The notes beneath the pieces are model-generated. The model saw only the letters and a program-made list of their open reading frames with translations. It did no database searches and was not told where the DNA came from. A stretch of 64,000 bases of DNA, from positions 62,001 through 126,000 of the forward strand of contig NZ_CP031601.1 in NCBI RefSeq assembly GCF_008728195.1, given 5' to 3'. Numbering within the stretch: the first letter of the stretch is position 1; every line of letters begins with the position of its first letter. This stretch comes from Roseovarius indicus. GTDB lineage: Bacteria; Pseudomonadota; Alphaproteobacteria; Rhodobacterales; Rhodobacteraceae. This document shows, piece after piece, positions 35,194 to 43,329 of this stretch. The position numbers and the translations under genes are program-made.

Positions 35194-36723
35194 TCAGTGG
35201 AAATAATCGGCGCCGCGAATGTTGGGGTGGGTGATCGCCGGTTCCTCTGCGGGCCGATCCGGGGCCCGGCGATATCTCTTGTTCTTCAGGATGGATTGCA
35301 GGGAGCCGTAGGAATGGGCGCCGATGGTGAGCGCGTAATTTGCGGCCGCTTCAAACTCGGTTGCCGCGTATCCCTTGGACAACCGCAGGATGCCCAGGCA
35401 GGCGCGGAACCCCTGCACGGGGTGTTTGCGTTCGCGCATGATGACCTCGACGAGGGATGCCGTGTTGGGGCCGACCTTGGACGCCCACCGGCACAGGCGC
35501 TCCGGGGTCCAATCGGCATAGGCTCGGTGATTGGACGGCATGTGATCCATCACCGTAGTGTGCTTGCGGTTGCCCGATGTCCGGACATGCGAGGCAACGC
35601 GCTGATCTTTATGGAATATCTCGATAGTCCGACTGGTGATGCGCGCCCAGACCTCGGCCTTCAGCAGGGTGTGGGGCACCGAGTAATAATGCCGGTCGAT
35701 CTCGACGTGGTAGTCGAGCCCCACCTTGCGGCAGCGCCATTCCGCGAACTCGTATGGCTCCAGCGGAAGCGGCTGGAGGGCGTGGCGTTCGATCTGTTCG
35801 AACAGCTCCCGGCGGCTGGCCCCGAGATGACGGGTGCGCCGGTTGTTGAAGCGCTCCAGAAGCTCCCGGATCGCCGCGTTCAACTCCGCCAACGAGGAAA
35901 AGCGCCGGTTCCGCAGCCGCGCATGGATCCACCTCTGCGCGAGCTGCACGGCCACCTCGACTGTGGCCTTGTCGCGAGGCTTGCGCGGGCGGGCCGGGAT
36001 GATGGCGGTGTCGTAATGTGCCGCCATGTCGGCGTAGCTGCGATTGATTTGTGGATCGTGGAAGCAGGCCTTGGTGACCCCGGATTTGAGATTGTCCGAG
36101 ACCACCGTCGTGGGCACGCCGCCCAAGAATGCGAAGGTTCGCGTGTGACTGCCGATCCAGTCGGACAGGCCTTGTGTCCAGGTGGCTTCGGCATAGGTCA
36201 GGTTCGACGCGCCGAGGGCTGCGACAAAGAACTCGGCCTGGCGCACCTCACCAGTCTCGGGGTCCACTATCTCGAAGGTTTGCCCGGCGTAGTCCACGTA
36301 AAGCGCTTCGCCCGCCACATGATGCTGGCGCATCACCGGGGCCAGCCTGCCCTCCCAGCGGCGGTAAAGCTCGCAAAAACGGCTGTAGCCATAGCCCTTG
36401 GGATGCGCCTCCCGGTATTCCTCCCAGAGCAGCGACAGGGTCACTCCGGGCCTGCGCAACTCGCTATGCACATGCGCCCAGTCCGGCTTCGGGTAGGTGG
36501 TAGCTGCATCTGGCGGTGGGACCGGGAACAACAACGCTTCCAGCGCAGCATCCGTCAGATCATCCGGCAGCGGCCAGGACAAACCCGCCCGCGCCGCCCG
36601 GCCGACATACTCGCTGACCGACGTACGGCCGACGCCGATGCTGTCGCCAACCTCCCGGGTCGTCAGGCCGCTTGCGCGCAGCCTCAAGGCTTCTCTGATC
36701 TTCCTCATCGGCAATCTCGCCAT
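35194..36723 (-). CDS. istA: IS21 transposase IstA
   Basis: 509-aa DDE transposase. An N-terminal HTH (REALRLRASGLTTREVGDSI) binds the ends. The integrase core begins near residue 140: the first Asp is in LYVDYAGQTFEI, the second in VVSDNLKSGV and the Glu in DKATVEVAVQLAQRW. The frame is intact, so the element may still be mobile. Confidence 0.95.
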   Translation of the reverse strand: MARLPMRKIREALRLRASGLTTREVGDSIGVGRTSVSEYVGRAARAGLSWPLPDDLTDAALEALLFPVPPPDAATTYPKPDWAHVHSELRRPGVTLSLLWEEYREAHPKGYGYSRFCELYRRWEGRLAPVMRQHHVAGEALYVDYAGQTFEIVDPETGEVRQAEFFVAALGASNLTYAEATWTQGLSDWIGSHTRTFAFLGGVPTTVVSDNLKSGVTKACFHDPQINRSYADMAAHYDTAIIPARPRKPRDKATVEVAVQLAQRWIHARLRNRRFSSLAELNAAIRELLERFNNRRTRHLGASRRELFEQIERHALQPLPLEPYEFAEWRCRKVGLDYHVEIDRHYYSVPHTLLKAEVWARITSRTIEIFHKDQRVASHVRTSGNRKHTTVMDHMPSNHRAYADWTPERLCRWASKVGPNTASLVEVIMRERKHPVQGFRACLGILRLSKGYAATEFEAAANYALTIGAHSYGSLQSILKNKRYRRAPDRPAEEPAITHPNIRGADYFH

Positions 36724-36896
36724 TGGGTCCCTCCCGCTCTCAAAAGAGCGAAAGGCTACCCGCCACGTGATTGCTCAGCACCCCGCCAAAGGGCTCCGCG
36801 ATCTTGTCCGCGAACCCCGGAATCTTGTCCGCGCTAAATCGGAATGCTTGTCCGCGTCAGATTGGAATCCTTGTCCGCGCTACCCCGGTGCGCGCA

Positions 36897-37026
36897 TGAA
36901 GCTGCAATCAGGCGCGACAGGTGCCGTGGACGCGAGGAATGTGAAGCAGTTCGCCTGCGGTTCCTGGTACTGGGCGCAGGAGGCCAAAGCGCCGAGCGCG
37001 GTGAGAAGAAACAGAGTACGAATCAT
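36897..37026 (-). pseudogene. 5' part of the small T4SS lipoprotein gene split by IS21
   Basis: The ATG at 37026 overlaps the virB4 stop (ATGA), showing it is an operon gene. It encodes a signal peptide with lipobox (LTALGALASC, lipidated Cys about residue 17) and a short Cys-containing mature part. IS21 cuts it after codon 43; read-through into the element ends at a TAG five codons later, giving an altered tail. The intact gene would encode 55 aa. A small lipoprotein in a virB operon is a VirB7 candidate by size and topology only. Confidence 0.8.
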
Positions 37027-39398
37027 GAAAGCCTCCAAAAGTCCGGGCGGTCGCGGTAATCGGCGCCGACCAGCGCCTCGCCTTTTTCCATGCCGCCGAG
37101 GATGGTGAGATTGGGCCCGAGGGCGCTCAGATCGGCATCGACGACGATCGAGCCCTGGTCGTCGCGGATGAGCGCAAGGCGGCTGTCGCTGCCGGTGTTG
37201 AGAAGCACATCGAGTTCCTTCTCATAGAGGTTCAGCATCGCGTAATCGGCGGCATGGGCGCGGATGTTCGGAAGCAGGATTTGTGTGGGCACCGCTTCGA
37301 CGATGGTCTTGCCGGTTCGGGTGCGCTCGAGCTGGCTGGCGTATTGCGTCATCATTACCGCAACGGTGTTCTGCTTGCGCGCGGTCACGAGCCAGTTCGA
37401 CAGCCGCTCGGCGAAATACGCGTTATCGAGCGCCTTCCAGGCCTCGTCGATCACGATGATGGTGGGGCGCCGATCCTCGATCTCGCGCTCAACCCGGCGG
37501 AAGAGATAGGAGAGGACGGCCATGCGTTCCTTCTCGGCCTCGCTGTCGAGAATGCCGGTCAGATCGAAGCCCACCACATCGCCCTTCAGCGAGAAGGTGT
37601 CTTCCAGCGTCTGTCCGAAAATCCAGCCGTAGCGGCCCTCTTCGGTCCACTCGAGCAGGCGCTGGTGCAGATCGCCGCCATCATCGGTGGACACAAAAAG
37701 AGATGCGAAGTCGCGCCAGTTCCGCAAGGCTGGGTTCGTGGCCTGCGCATTCTGGCGCACGACCTCCTGAATGCGATTTGTTTGCGCGGGCGTCAGCGGC
37801 TTGTCGGCACGATAGAGCAGGGTGGCGAGCCAGTCCGAGAGCCAGGCGGTGCCGCGCGCATCGGTCTCGGTCCAGAGCGGGTTGAGGCCCGTGGGTTGGC
37901 CGGCTTTGAGCGATGCATAACGCCCGCCATTGGCGCGGACCGCCATCTCCATACCGAGGCGGTAATCGAAGACGAAGATCCGCGACCCTGCTCGACGAGC
38001 TTGCGTCATGAGGAAGGCCGAGAGGACCGATTTGCCTGACCCGGGTCGTCCCATGATCAGTGTATGCCCGCTGGTGGGTTCTTTGTCGGGCGAGCCTTGC
38101 TCGTGATAGGAAAACCGATAGGCGCTCTGCTCGGGCGTGGGCAGATAGGTGATGACGCGGCCCCAAGGGGTTTTCGTGGCGGGTTTGCCGAGTTGGGTCC
38201 GGTGGAAGGCCGCGAAATCCGCGAAGTTGCGATTGGTGATGGCACTGGCGCGCACGCGCTTGGGCTGGTTGCCGGGATGCTGACTGAGGTAATGCGCCTT
38301 GGCCGCGACCCGCTCGCCGATCATCTTCACGCCTTCGGCGGCCGCGGCGTTCACGATCTCGGCGCTCAAGCTCTGCAACTCGTCCAGCGTATCGCAGAAA
38401 ATCGTCACGACCATGTGGTGCTCGCCGAAGCTCTGCCGCTTGGCCTCCAGATCATCGGCAGCGATATCGAGGGCTTCCATGAGCGAGAGGGCCGCGTCCT
38501 GGCTGGCCTGCATCTGGCGCTTCTGGCGCTTGATCCGGCCCGCCATGAGGTTCGAATTGATCGGCGTGAAGGAATGCGTGACGATCATGTCGACCGGCAG
38601 GTTCAGCATGTCGAACATGGTGCAGGAGGTGCCTTCCGAGTATTCCCCGATGGTGAAACTCTTGCCGTACCGGTGTCCCACGACGCCTTCGGAGAGCTCG
38701 AAGTGATCGCCTTGAAACGTCACTCGCGTGTTGGCGACGTTGAAGGACAGGAAGCCATAGGTGTTTGCGGGATAGAGCGGCAGTTCCTGGCCAGTGTTGA
38801 GGGCCCCCAGAAAGCCGATCAACTCGCCGGACTTGGCCGAAAGCACACGTGGGTTAAGCTCCGTCAGGCCAGACAGGAACACGTTTACGGCCTCGCCTAA
38901 TCGGCGAAGGCGCTTCTCGGTCGCTTCCTTGAGGCGATCCGGCGCGCTGCGGTTCAGGAATGGCAGGACGCTTTTTGGAGGAGGGCGATGGATGATCGTA
39001 AGGGTGAGCGTCTTGTCGCGCAGCCCGCTGGTCTCTAGCTTCTTGCGCCAGAGCCGGTCGACTTCTCCCGCGAAACTGTCCTCGCGCAGGGGCTCGAGGT
39101 CCGGCGTGATCGCCTTCGAGACCTTATGGACGTAATAGCTGAACTCCGGCCCCAATTGCGCAATGATCCGAGCGAAGAGCGCGGTCACCTTGTCGAGATA
39201 GGCATCATCCGTCGTATAGCTGTTGACCCCGTCGAGCCGGATGCACTGAAAAAGCTCGTTCACCCGGGTTCGCACGGTGCGGTCATCGACCAGGCTGACG
39301 TAAGGTAGCATATGCGCGAGGCGGGTCTCGCGCGCATACCAGTCTGGCGTCATTGTGCGGGCATCGAGCGCAGCATCACGGGCGTCATCACGGGGCAT
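37023..39398 (-). CDS. virB4: T4SS ATPase VirB4
   Basis: 791-aa ATPase of the VirB4/TrbE family, which drives pilin handling at the inner membrane. Walker A is GRPGSGKSVLSAF (about residues 448-460) and Walker B is TIIVIDEAWKAL (about 645-656); the CagE/TrbE/VirB N-terminal domain precedes them. The ATG at 39398 has GGGGACA at good spacing; the in-frame ATG at 39413 is the alternative. Its start overlaps virB3 and its stop overlaps the lipoprotein gene. Confidence 0.94.
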   Translation of the reverse strand: MPRDDARDAALDARTMTPDWYARETRLAHMLPYVSLVDDRTVRTRVNELFQCIRLDGVNSYTTDDAYLDKVTALFARIIAQLGPEFSYYVHKVSKAITPDLEPLREDSFAGEVDRLWRKKLETSGLRDKTLTLTIIHRPPPKSVLPFLNRSAPDRLKEATEKRLRRLGEAVNVFLSGLTELNPRVLSAKSGELIGFLGALNTGQELPLYPANTYGFLSFNVANTRVTFQGDHFELSEGVVGHRYGKSFTIGEYSEGTSCTMFDMLNLPVDMIVTHSFTPINSNLMAGRIKRQKRQMQASQDAALSLMEALDIAADDLEAKRQSFGEHHMVVTIFCDTLDELQSLSAEIVNAAAAEGVKMIGERVAAKAHYLSQHPGNQPKRVRASAITNRNFADFAAFHRTQLGKPATKTPWGRVITYLPTPEQSAYRFSYHEQGSPDKEPTSGHTLIMGRPGSGKSVLSAFLMTQARRAGSRIFVFDYRLGMEMAVRANGGRYASLKAGQPTGLNPLWTETDARGTAWLSDWLATLLYRADKPLTPAQTNRIQEVVRQNAQATNPALRNWRDFASLFVSTDDGGDLHQRLLEWTEEGRYGWIFGQTLEDTFSLKGDVVGFDLTGILDSEAEKERMAVLSYLFRRVEREIEDRRPTIIVIDEAWKALDNAYFAERLSNWLVTARKQNTVAVMMTQYASQLERTRTGKTIVEAVPTQILLPNIRAHAADYAMLNLYEKELDVLLNTGSDSRLALIRDDQGSIVVDADLSALGPNLTILGGMEKGEALVGADYRDRPDFWRLS

Positions 39399-39666
39399 AG
39401 CTGTCCCCGCCATGGATGGACCTGTTGCGCGTGGGCGGTGTCTCCTGCAGGGCCGTCATCATCACGTCGATGAAACGCGGGTCCCAATCTGCGGCCTTCC
39501 ACAGCACCGGATAAAGAAGGGCGGCCACGCCCAGCACCCCGATGTGCTGGACCCAGACGAACAAGAGCACCGAACCGAAGAGCCAGACCATCGCGTACAT
39601 GATGGGCAGGCCCAGAAGCTTCGGCGGGCGCACGAGGCCGAGAAAGAGAGGCGCGCGCTCAGCCAC
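39388..39666 (-). CDS. virB3: T4SS protein VirB3
   Basis: 92-aa membrane protein. After a short N terminus ([20 protein letters not shown], typical of VirB3) come two hydrophobic segments, then a soluble tail ending near the virB4 start. The GTG at 39666 overlaps the virB2 stop. A longer open frame upstream overlaps virB2 out of frame and is not used. Confidence 0.88.
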   Translation of the reverse strand: MAERAPLFLGLVRPPKLLGLPIMYAMVWLFGSVLLFVWVQHIGVLGVAALLYPVLWKAADWDPRFIDVMMTALQETPPTRNRSIHGGDSYAP

Positions 39667-39952
39667 CGGCAAAGACCGCGGCAACGATGGTGGGGGCGGC
39701 GGCAACACCAGCGATGCCCACGAGGACCCAGAGCGCCTGGCGCAGATCGATGATGTTGAAGAACCAGCTGAGAAAGACCCCGAGAACGGCAAGCGTCGCG
39801 ATGACAACGCCAAGTGGGCCGGTCAGCGCGTCGACAATGCCCTGTAACAAGCTTTGGATCGGGGAGAGATCAATGCTCTGGGCGAGGGCGGGTTCGGCAA
39901 TCAGCAGGAATAGCGCCAGCGAGGCGACAAAGACGTTTGAAATCTGTTTCAT
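39659..39952 (-). CDS. virB2: T4SS major pilin VirB2
   Basis: 97-aa prepilin: a signal peptide (cleaved after EPALA, about residue 24) and two long hydrophobic helices (about 40-62 and 70-95) separated by a short FFNIIDLRQ loop, the standard VirB2/TrbC pilin topology. It overlaps the upstream transglycosylase gene by 4 bp (ATGA). Confidence 0.9.
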   Translation of the reverse strand: MKQISNVFVASLALFLLIAEPALAQSIDLSPIQSLLQGIVDALTGPLGVVIATLAVLGVFLSWFFNIIDLRQALWVLVGIAGVAAAPTIVAAVFAGG

Positions 39953-40683
39953 GAATTTGATCCTTCCAATCGGGCCACGACGGCCATGACACGGGCCACG
40001 TGGTTCTGGGTTTCTCGGTAAGGGGGAATGCCACCGTGTTGGCGCACGGCTTCCGGCCCCGCGTTGTAGGCCGCCAGCGCCAGATGCGGATCGCCGAACG
40101 TCTCCAGCATCATCGCGAGGTAGCGGGCGGAGCCGTCGAGGTTCTGCAGCGGATCACGCGGGTTGACGCCCAGATCACGCGCCGTCGCTGGCATCAATTG
40201 ACCAAGGCCAATGGCACCTGCACTTGAAATCGCATCCTGCCGGTAGGCGCTCTCAACCTCGATATTGGCCCGATAGAGAGCCAGCCAATCCGTCACGGAA
40301 AGCCCCGCGCGACGCAGGCCGGGATGGCCGGCATAGCGCAAGGCCGTGGTCTGAATCCCGGAGAGGACATCGGCGCGGGGCAGGGGAGTCAGGCGAGCAA
40401 GGGCCGCGACTTGGACGCCCTCTTGCTCGGCCTCTACCTCGCCGAAGATCGCGATCCCATCTGAGGCCGAACCCTGACCAATCCCGTCATTGTAGTTTCG
40501 AGCAAAGCTGCTTTGGGAGCGGGACGGGATCAGGGAGCCGTCGCTCTCCATGACCAGCACCATTTGCGCGGAGGCTGGCGCGGCGACCAGCCAGAGGCAG
40601 ACGAGGTTAGTTGTCAGCGCCCTTGTCTGATGGGGCTTTGTCTGACGGCGGAAGTTTGTGGGTCCGGCTTGTCCCCGCCTCAA
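39949..40683 (-). CDS. virB1: Lytic transglycosylase VirB1
   Basis: About 244-aa peptidoglycan hydrolase that opens the cell wall for the T4SS. The SLT domain runs from about residue 130, with catalytic Glu in NIEVESAYR, then [18 protein letters not shown] and [13 protein letters not shown] signal peptide ends at APASAQ. The start is uncertain: no ATG or GTG lies close to the signal peptide. The TTG at 40683 gives a long basic n-region; a CTG at 40617 preceded by AAGGG would put the signal peptide at the N terminus. It overlaps the 126-aa gene. A second SLT domain occurs at 33117-34277. Confidence 0.85.
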   Translation of the reverse strand: MRRGQAGPTNFRRQTKPHQTRALTTNLVCLWLVAAPASAQMVLVMESDGSLIPSRSQSSFARNYNDGIGQGSASDGIAIFGEVEAEQEGVQVAALARLTPLPRADVLSGIQTTALRYAGHPGLRRAGLSVTDWLALYRANIEVESAYRQDAISSAGAIGLGQLMPATARDLGVNPRDPLQNLDGSARYLAMMLETFGDPHLALAAYNAGPEAVRQHGGIPPYRETQNHVARVMAVVARLEGSNS

Positions 40684-40987
40684 GCGGCAGGTCGACATGC
40701 GCAAAGCCAAGGCCAATGAAGAAAGACACCACGCCGGAGATCGTTTTGAACTCGCGGATCTTGATATCGTTGTAGGTCGTCCGCGTGCGGGCGGTGACGA
40801 GGAGCTTTTCCACGCCATCATCAGAGACAACGCGCATGATCCAGACCCCGTAATAGCTGGGGCCTTTCTTATGTGCCGACTCCTGGCACAGGATTTCTGC
40901 GCTATAGCCGCTTTCCACGAGTTCGCGGAACCTGGCTTCCGTAACCACATTTGGTGCTTCGATGTCCCAGTTCATGGCCCGGCTCAC
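40607..40987 (-). CDS. First gene of the T4SS operon, unknown function (126 aa)
   Basis: 126-aa soluble protein with mixed alpha/beta character and one moderately hydrophobic stretch ([18 protein letters not shown], about residues 84-101). The C terminus has a repeated SDKAPSDKG. No domain is recognised. The GTG at 40987 is chosen because GGAG lies six bases upstream; an ATG four codons later lacks one. Being first in the operon, it lies directly downstream of the palindrome at 41040 and may have a regulatory or early-assembly role. Confidence 0.72.
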   Translation of the reverse strand: MSRAMNWDIEAPNVVTEARFRELVESGYSAEILCQESAHKKGPSYYGVWIMRVVSDDGVEKLLVTARTRTTYNDIKIREFKTISGVVSFFIGLGFAHVDLPLEAGTSRTHKLPPSDKAPSDKGADN

Positions 40988-41039
40988 GCTTTCTCCAATG
41001 GCGCGACCCCAGGCATTCCTACTTGAAGCCCAGAGTTAC

Positions 41040-41053
41040 GATAGTATACTATC
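41040..41053. promoter_or_regulatory. Perfect 14-bp palindrome upstream of the T4SS operon
   Basis: GATAGTATACTATC is its own reverse complement and lies 53 bp upstream of the first T4SS gene (- strand) and 91 bp before the divergent secreted-protein gene. A 12/14 match lies upstream of another gene at 43128. An XRE regulator is encoded 500 bp away, so a dimeric repressor operator is likely. Confidence 0.65.
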
Positions 41054-41143
41054 AACCGCAAGATGTAATATCGTGCTTTAGCTGTAGTTTGGTCACGCAA
41101 ACACTAGTCACGGCCAGTGTCTGCGATCAAGGAGATAACAGGT

Positions 41144-41437
41144 TTGAGAAACCCAAGGTTGATATGCCTGCTCCCATTGCAAGCTATGGTCCTTCTAATC
41201 TGCGTTCCCGGGCCGGTTTTGGCGGAATCCTGCTTCGCCCCGGCCCGTCCTTTCGTGCCAAGCGATTCGCAGGCAGTGCGGGACTATGCAGACATCATCC
41301 GTGGCGATTTCGAAGATTACATTCAGGATATCCAGAGCTACTTCCGTTGCCTCGACGGTGAACGGGCCCGCGCGTTCGAGGAGGCGAGGGAGGTCAGTGA
41401 GGACTATGGCCGATTTCTGCAATTGGTAGGGGATTGA
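41144..41437 (+). CDS. Small secreted protein of unknown function (97 aa)
   Basis: 97-aa protein with a signal peptide (cleaved after GPVLA, about residue 27) and a helical mature part with two Cys (SCFAPARP and YFRCLDGE). The TTG at 41144 is chosen because AAGGAG lies 9 bases upstream; it also puts a basic residue directly after the start (MRNPRL), as signal peptides need. An upstream GTG has no such site. It is divergent from the T4SS operon, sharing the palindrome region. Confidence 0.7.
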   Translation: MRNPRLICLLPLQAMVLLICVPGPVLAESCFAPARPFVPSDSQAVRDYADIIRGDFEDYIQDIQSYFRCLDGERARAFEEAREVSEDYGRFLQLVGD

Positions 41438-41501
41438 TGGGCAGCTTCGGGAGCATCAGACTTGCAGCCCATGGAAACCAGACGCCGATAACACCCTCAA
41501 G

Positions 41502-41559
41502 TATCTACTTTTTAGATAACAGATTTCATCCGCTAGCGACGTCACAAAAGGTATGTGAC
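41502..41559. promoter_or_regulatory. Two inverted repeats before the XRE gene
   Basis: TATCTA (41502-41507) and TAGATA (41513-41518) flank 5 bases. GTCACA (41541-41546) and TGTGAC (41554-41559) flank 7 bases and end just before the GTG start. Both fit repressor half-sites, so the regulator may control its own gene. Confidence 0.45.
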
Positions 41560-41561
41560 GC

Positions 41562-41819
41562 GTGGCGAATACAATTAGAAGCAAAGGGCAAGAGGCTTTG
41601 TGCCAGGCGTTGGTCGACGCGCGTAAAAACGCGGGTCTCGGTCAGGACGACTTGGCGGACAGGCTCAAGTGCCATCAATCTCTCGTGGCGCGCATTGAGA
41701 GCGGCGAACGCCGGATCGACGTGGTCGAGCTGGTCGTTTTGGCGCGTGCCATCGGCTTTGACCCATTCGAGGTTCTGGCGATCGTCGAAGCCGCCACGGA
41801 GCCCGACCACAGGATTTGA
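41562..41819 (+). CDS. XRE-family helix-turn-helix regulator
   Basis: 85-aa protein that is essentially one HTH_3 domain: ALVDARKNAGLGQDDLADRL, then QSLVARIESGERRIDVVEL and a final hydrophobic helix. Such small Cro/CI-like proteins bind palindromes as dimers. The GTG start follows an AAAAGG by about 10 bases. It lies beside the T4SS promoter region and is the best candidate for the factor that reads the GATAGTATACTATC-type sites. Confidence 0.85.
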   Translation: MANTIRSKGQEALCQALVDARKNAGLGQDDLADRLKCHQSLVARIESGERRIDVVELVVLARAIGFDPFEVLAIVEAATEPDHRI

Positions 41820-41987
41820 ACCATTTGATTGATCGAAAACACCGGTGCTGAGCTCTCCCGGTGTGAAGAGCGCTATCACGAGGACAAACAGTAACCGATA
41901 ATAACCAGGCTCGGCATGCGGTTGCAGCAAGCGATTTAAGATCCAGGCTGCTGTCCACAACGCCGAATTGTAGGAAGTCAGTAAACA

Positions 41988-42227
41988 GTGAACGAAGATG
42001 AGGTCGAAGGCGTCGCGATCGCGAATTTGATCGGGATGGATGAGCGTAGTGTTGTCGGGTGGGTGTATCGCTGGAATACGGGCGCGCTGGCGGTGATGTG
42101 GGATGTCAATGGCCCGCAGCGGGTTTCAAAGTGTCTGCCTGACCTCAGTGACGCTGAAAAGCGTGAAATCGACTTCGGTGGATTGACCCAAATTCCGAGG
42201 CGCGACAGCTGGCAAGATCAGTCATGA
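41988..42227 (+). CDS. Hypothetical protein (79 aa)
   Basis: 79-aa acidic protein with a central strand-rich segment (VVGWVYRWNTGALAVMWD). The GTG start has AGGAAG about 10 bases upstream. No family is recognised; composition is normal for the region. It could be a small regulator, but nothing supports that beyond its position next to the XRE gene. Confidence 0.5.
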   Translation: MNEDEVEGVAIANLIGMDERSVVGWVYRWNTGALAVMWDVNGPQRVSKCLPDLSDAEKREIDFGGLTQIPRRDSWQDQS

Positions 42228-42333
42228 CAACTCGAAGCCAATCGAGGGTATCTGTGCATAAAGCGGTACCCTGGGCAGAGTTGACTCGGAGAGTGTCTGC
42301 GGCGAATGACGTTTGACAGGCCACTGGAACGGG

Positions 42334-43089
42334 TCAGTAATCGACCTGTTCAAACCCATAGTTACCCGCGTAGTCGCGCCAATCCACGAATACCGATCGA
42401 TTAAAAACGCTTGGGCAGTTCGACCCCCAGCCTTCGAGCCCGACATGAGCATCGGGTAGAGCCGTCGGCGCAGATACGGCCCATGAAAATTTGCCCTGCG
42501 TGCCGTAGGTGCCAAGATAGACCAGCGCATAGCGTCGGCATTGATTATTTTCTCCAGTTTCTTGCTGAGAGGCGAAGCGAACATCAAAAACTCGAATGGA
42601 TCGGACAAAATTGAACTCTGGTCCGCTGATGTCGATATCTGCACGATCTTGAACGAGTCGCAGGGCAAGTTCGACGGGAACGAACTCGTTTGATGTTTCG
42701 TCAACGCTCCAAACGGCCGTTTTTGCCATTACTTCAGGTGCTTGACGGGTCATGGGAAATGACTGGCGTGGCCGCACATTATCAATCCGGAAGAACGCGT
42801 CGAAGGTCCGATTTGTTCCGCTCGGTTGAGGTTCGATCTCATAGGAGGCGCCCATGGGACAGCGCCAGATTTGTAGCGGCGGTTCCACCGGCCAAGGCGT
42901 AATTCGTCGGATGAATTCGGCACGGGCCCGGGCGCAAGGGACGGACGCGGGCCAGCCGCCAGACAGGCAGAGGAGGATCGCGCAGTCGATCGGGTATGTC
43001 TGCGCGCGGGCGGGCATCGGCAAGGAAACGCCCGCAAGGGCCAGAGCAACAGCGACCGAGGGGAGGAGCTTTTTGAATGAATAACGCAT
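42334..43089 (-). CDS. Secreted conserved plasmid protein (about 251 aa)
   Basis: 251-aa protein with a signal peptide (cleaved after MPARA, about residue 30), then a Cys-rich segment (YPIDCAILLCLSGGWPASVP, CARARAEFI) and a WRCPMG motif before a mixed alpha/beta C-terminal part with more Cys. The DCAILLCLSGG region recalls TrbM-like conjugation proteins, but identity is not established. The ATG at 43089 has AAGG at good spacing; upstream ATGs lack a site. A GATAGTATACTATC-like sequence lies about 40 bp upstream, suggesting joint control with the T4SS. Confidence 0.75.
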   Translation of the reverse strand: MRYSFKKLLPSVAVALALAGVSLPMPARAQTYPIDCAILLCLSGGWPASVPCARARAEFIRRITPWPVEPPLQIWRCPMGASYEIEPQPSGTNRTFDAFFRIDNVRPRQSFPMTRQAPEVMAKTAVWSVDETSNEFVPVELALRLVQDRADIDISGPEFNFVRSIRVFDVRFASQQETGENNQCRRYALVYLGTYGTQGKFSWAVSAPTALPDAHVGLEGWGSNCPSVFNRSVFVDWRDYAGNYGFEQVDY

Positions 43090-43127
43090 GCTGAGGAGCC
43101 TTCGTGACAGGAGTTCAGCATACATAC

Positions 43128-43141
43128 AATAATATACTATC
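43128..43141. promoter_or_regulatory. Second copy of the T4SS palindrome
   Basis: AATAATATACTATC matches the perfect palindrome at 41040 in 12 of 14 bases and lies upstream of the secreted protein gene at 42334-43089. The site is AT-rich in a GC-rich context, as an operator or promoter would be. Confidence 0.55.
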
Positions 43142-43329
43142 GCAACATTAAGTATAAAGTCGCATAATGAAGTTTATGTTACGTCTCTTGCTGTATCGAC
43201 ATCCGCATACGGTTTGCCAAGCCAAATCTGCTAACCAGCAGAAACGTAGAGCAAATCAGTCCAATCCTTCAGGCCATCAATCCTGAGGGCTGTTGCCAGC
43301 ATCGAAAGAAAATCCCTTCTTTCGTCTCG

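Larger units (their letters stand above)
34305..36896 (-). mobile_element. IS21-family insertion sequence with 6-bp target duplication
   Basis: 2592-bp element with istA and istB on the - strand. It starts TGCGCATTCC (34305) and ends GGTGCGCGCA (36896), so both ends begin 5'-TGCGC in inverted orientation and have the TG...CA termini of IS21. Several subterminal copies of a GCGGACA repeat lie at each end (34322-34375 and 36800-36878), the multiple transposase-binding sites typical of this family. TGAAGC at 34299-34304 and at 36897-36902 is the target duplication. It is inserted in a lipoprotein gene inside the virB operon, in the direction of operon transcription. Confidence 0.93.

Noticed and set aside
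34423..36837. 804-codon open frame on the + strand
   Set aside because: Antisense to istA and istB of the IS21 element; no domain of its own.
40684..40950. N-terminal extension of the VirB1 frame
   Set aside because: It overlaps the 126-aa gene throughout, has non-protein-like composition and would bury the signal peptide.
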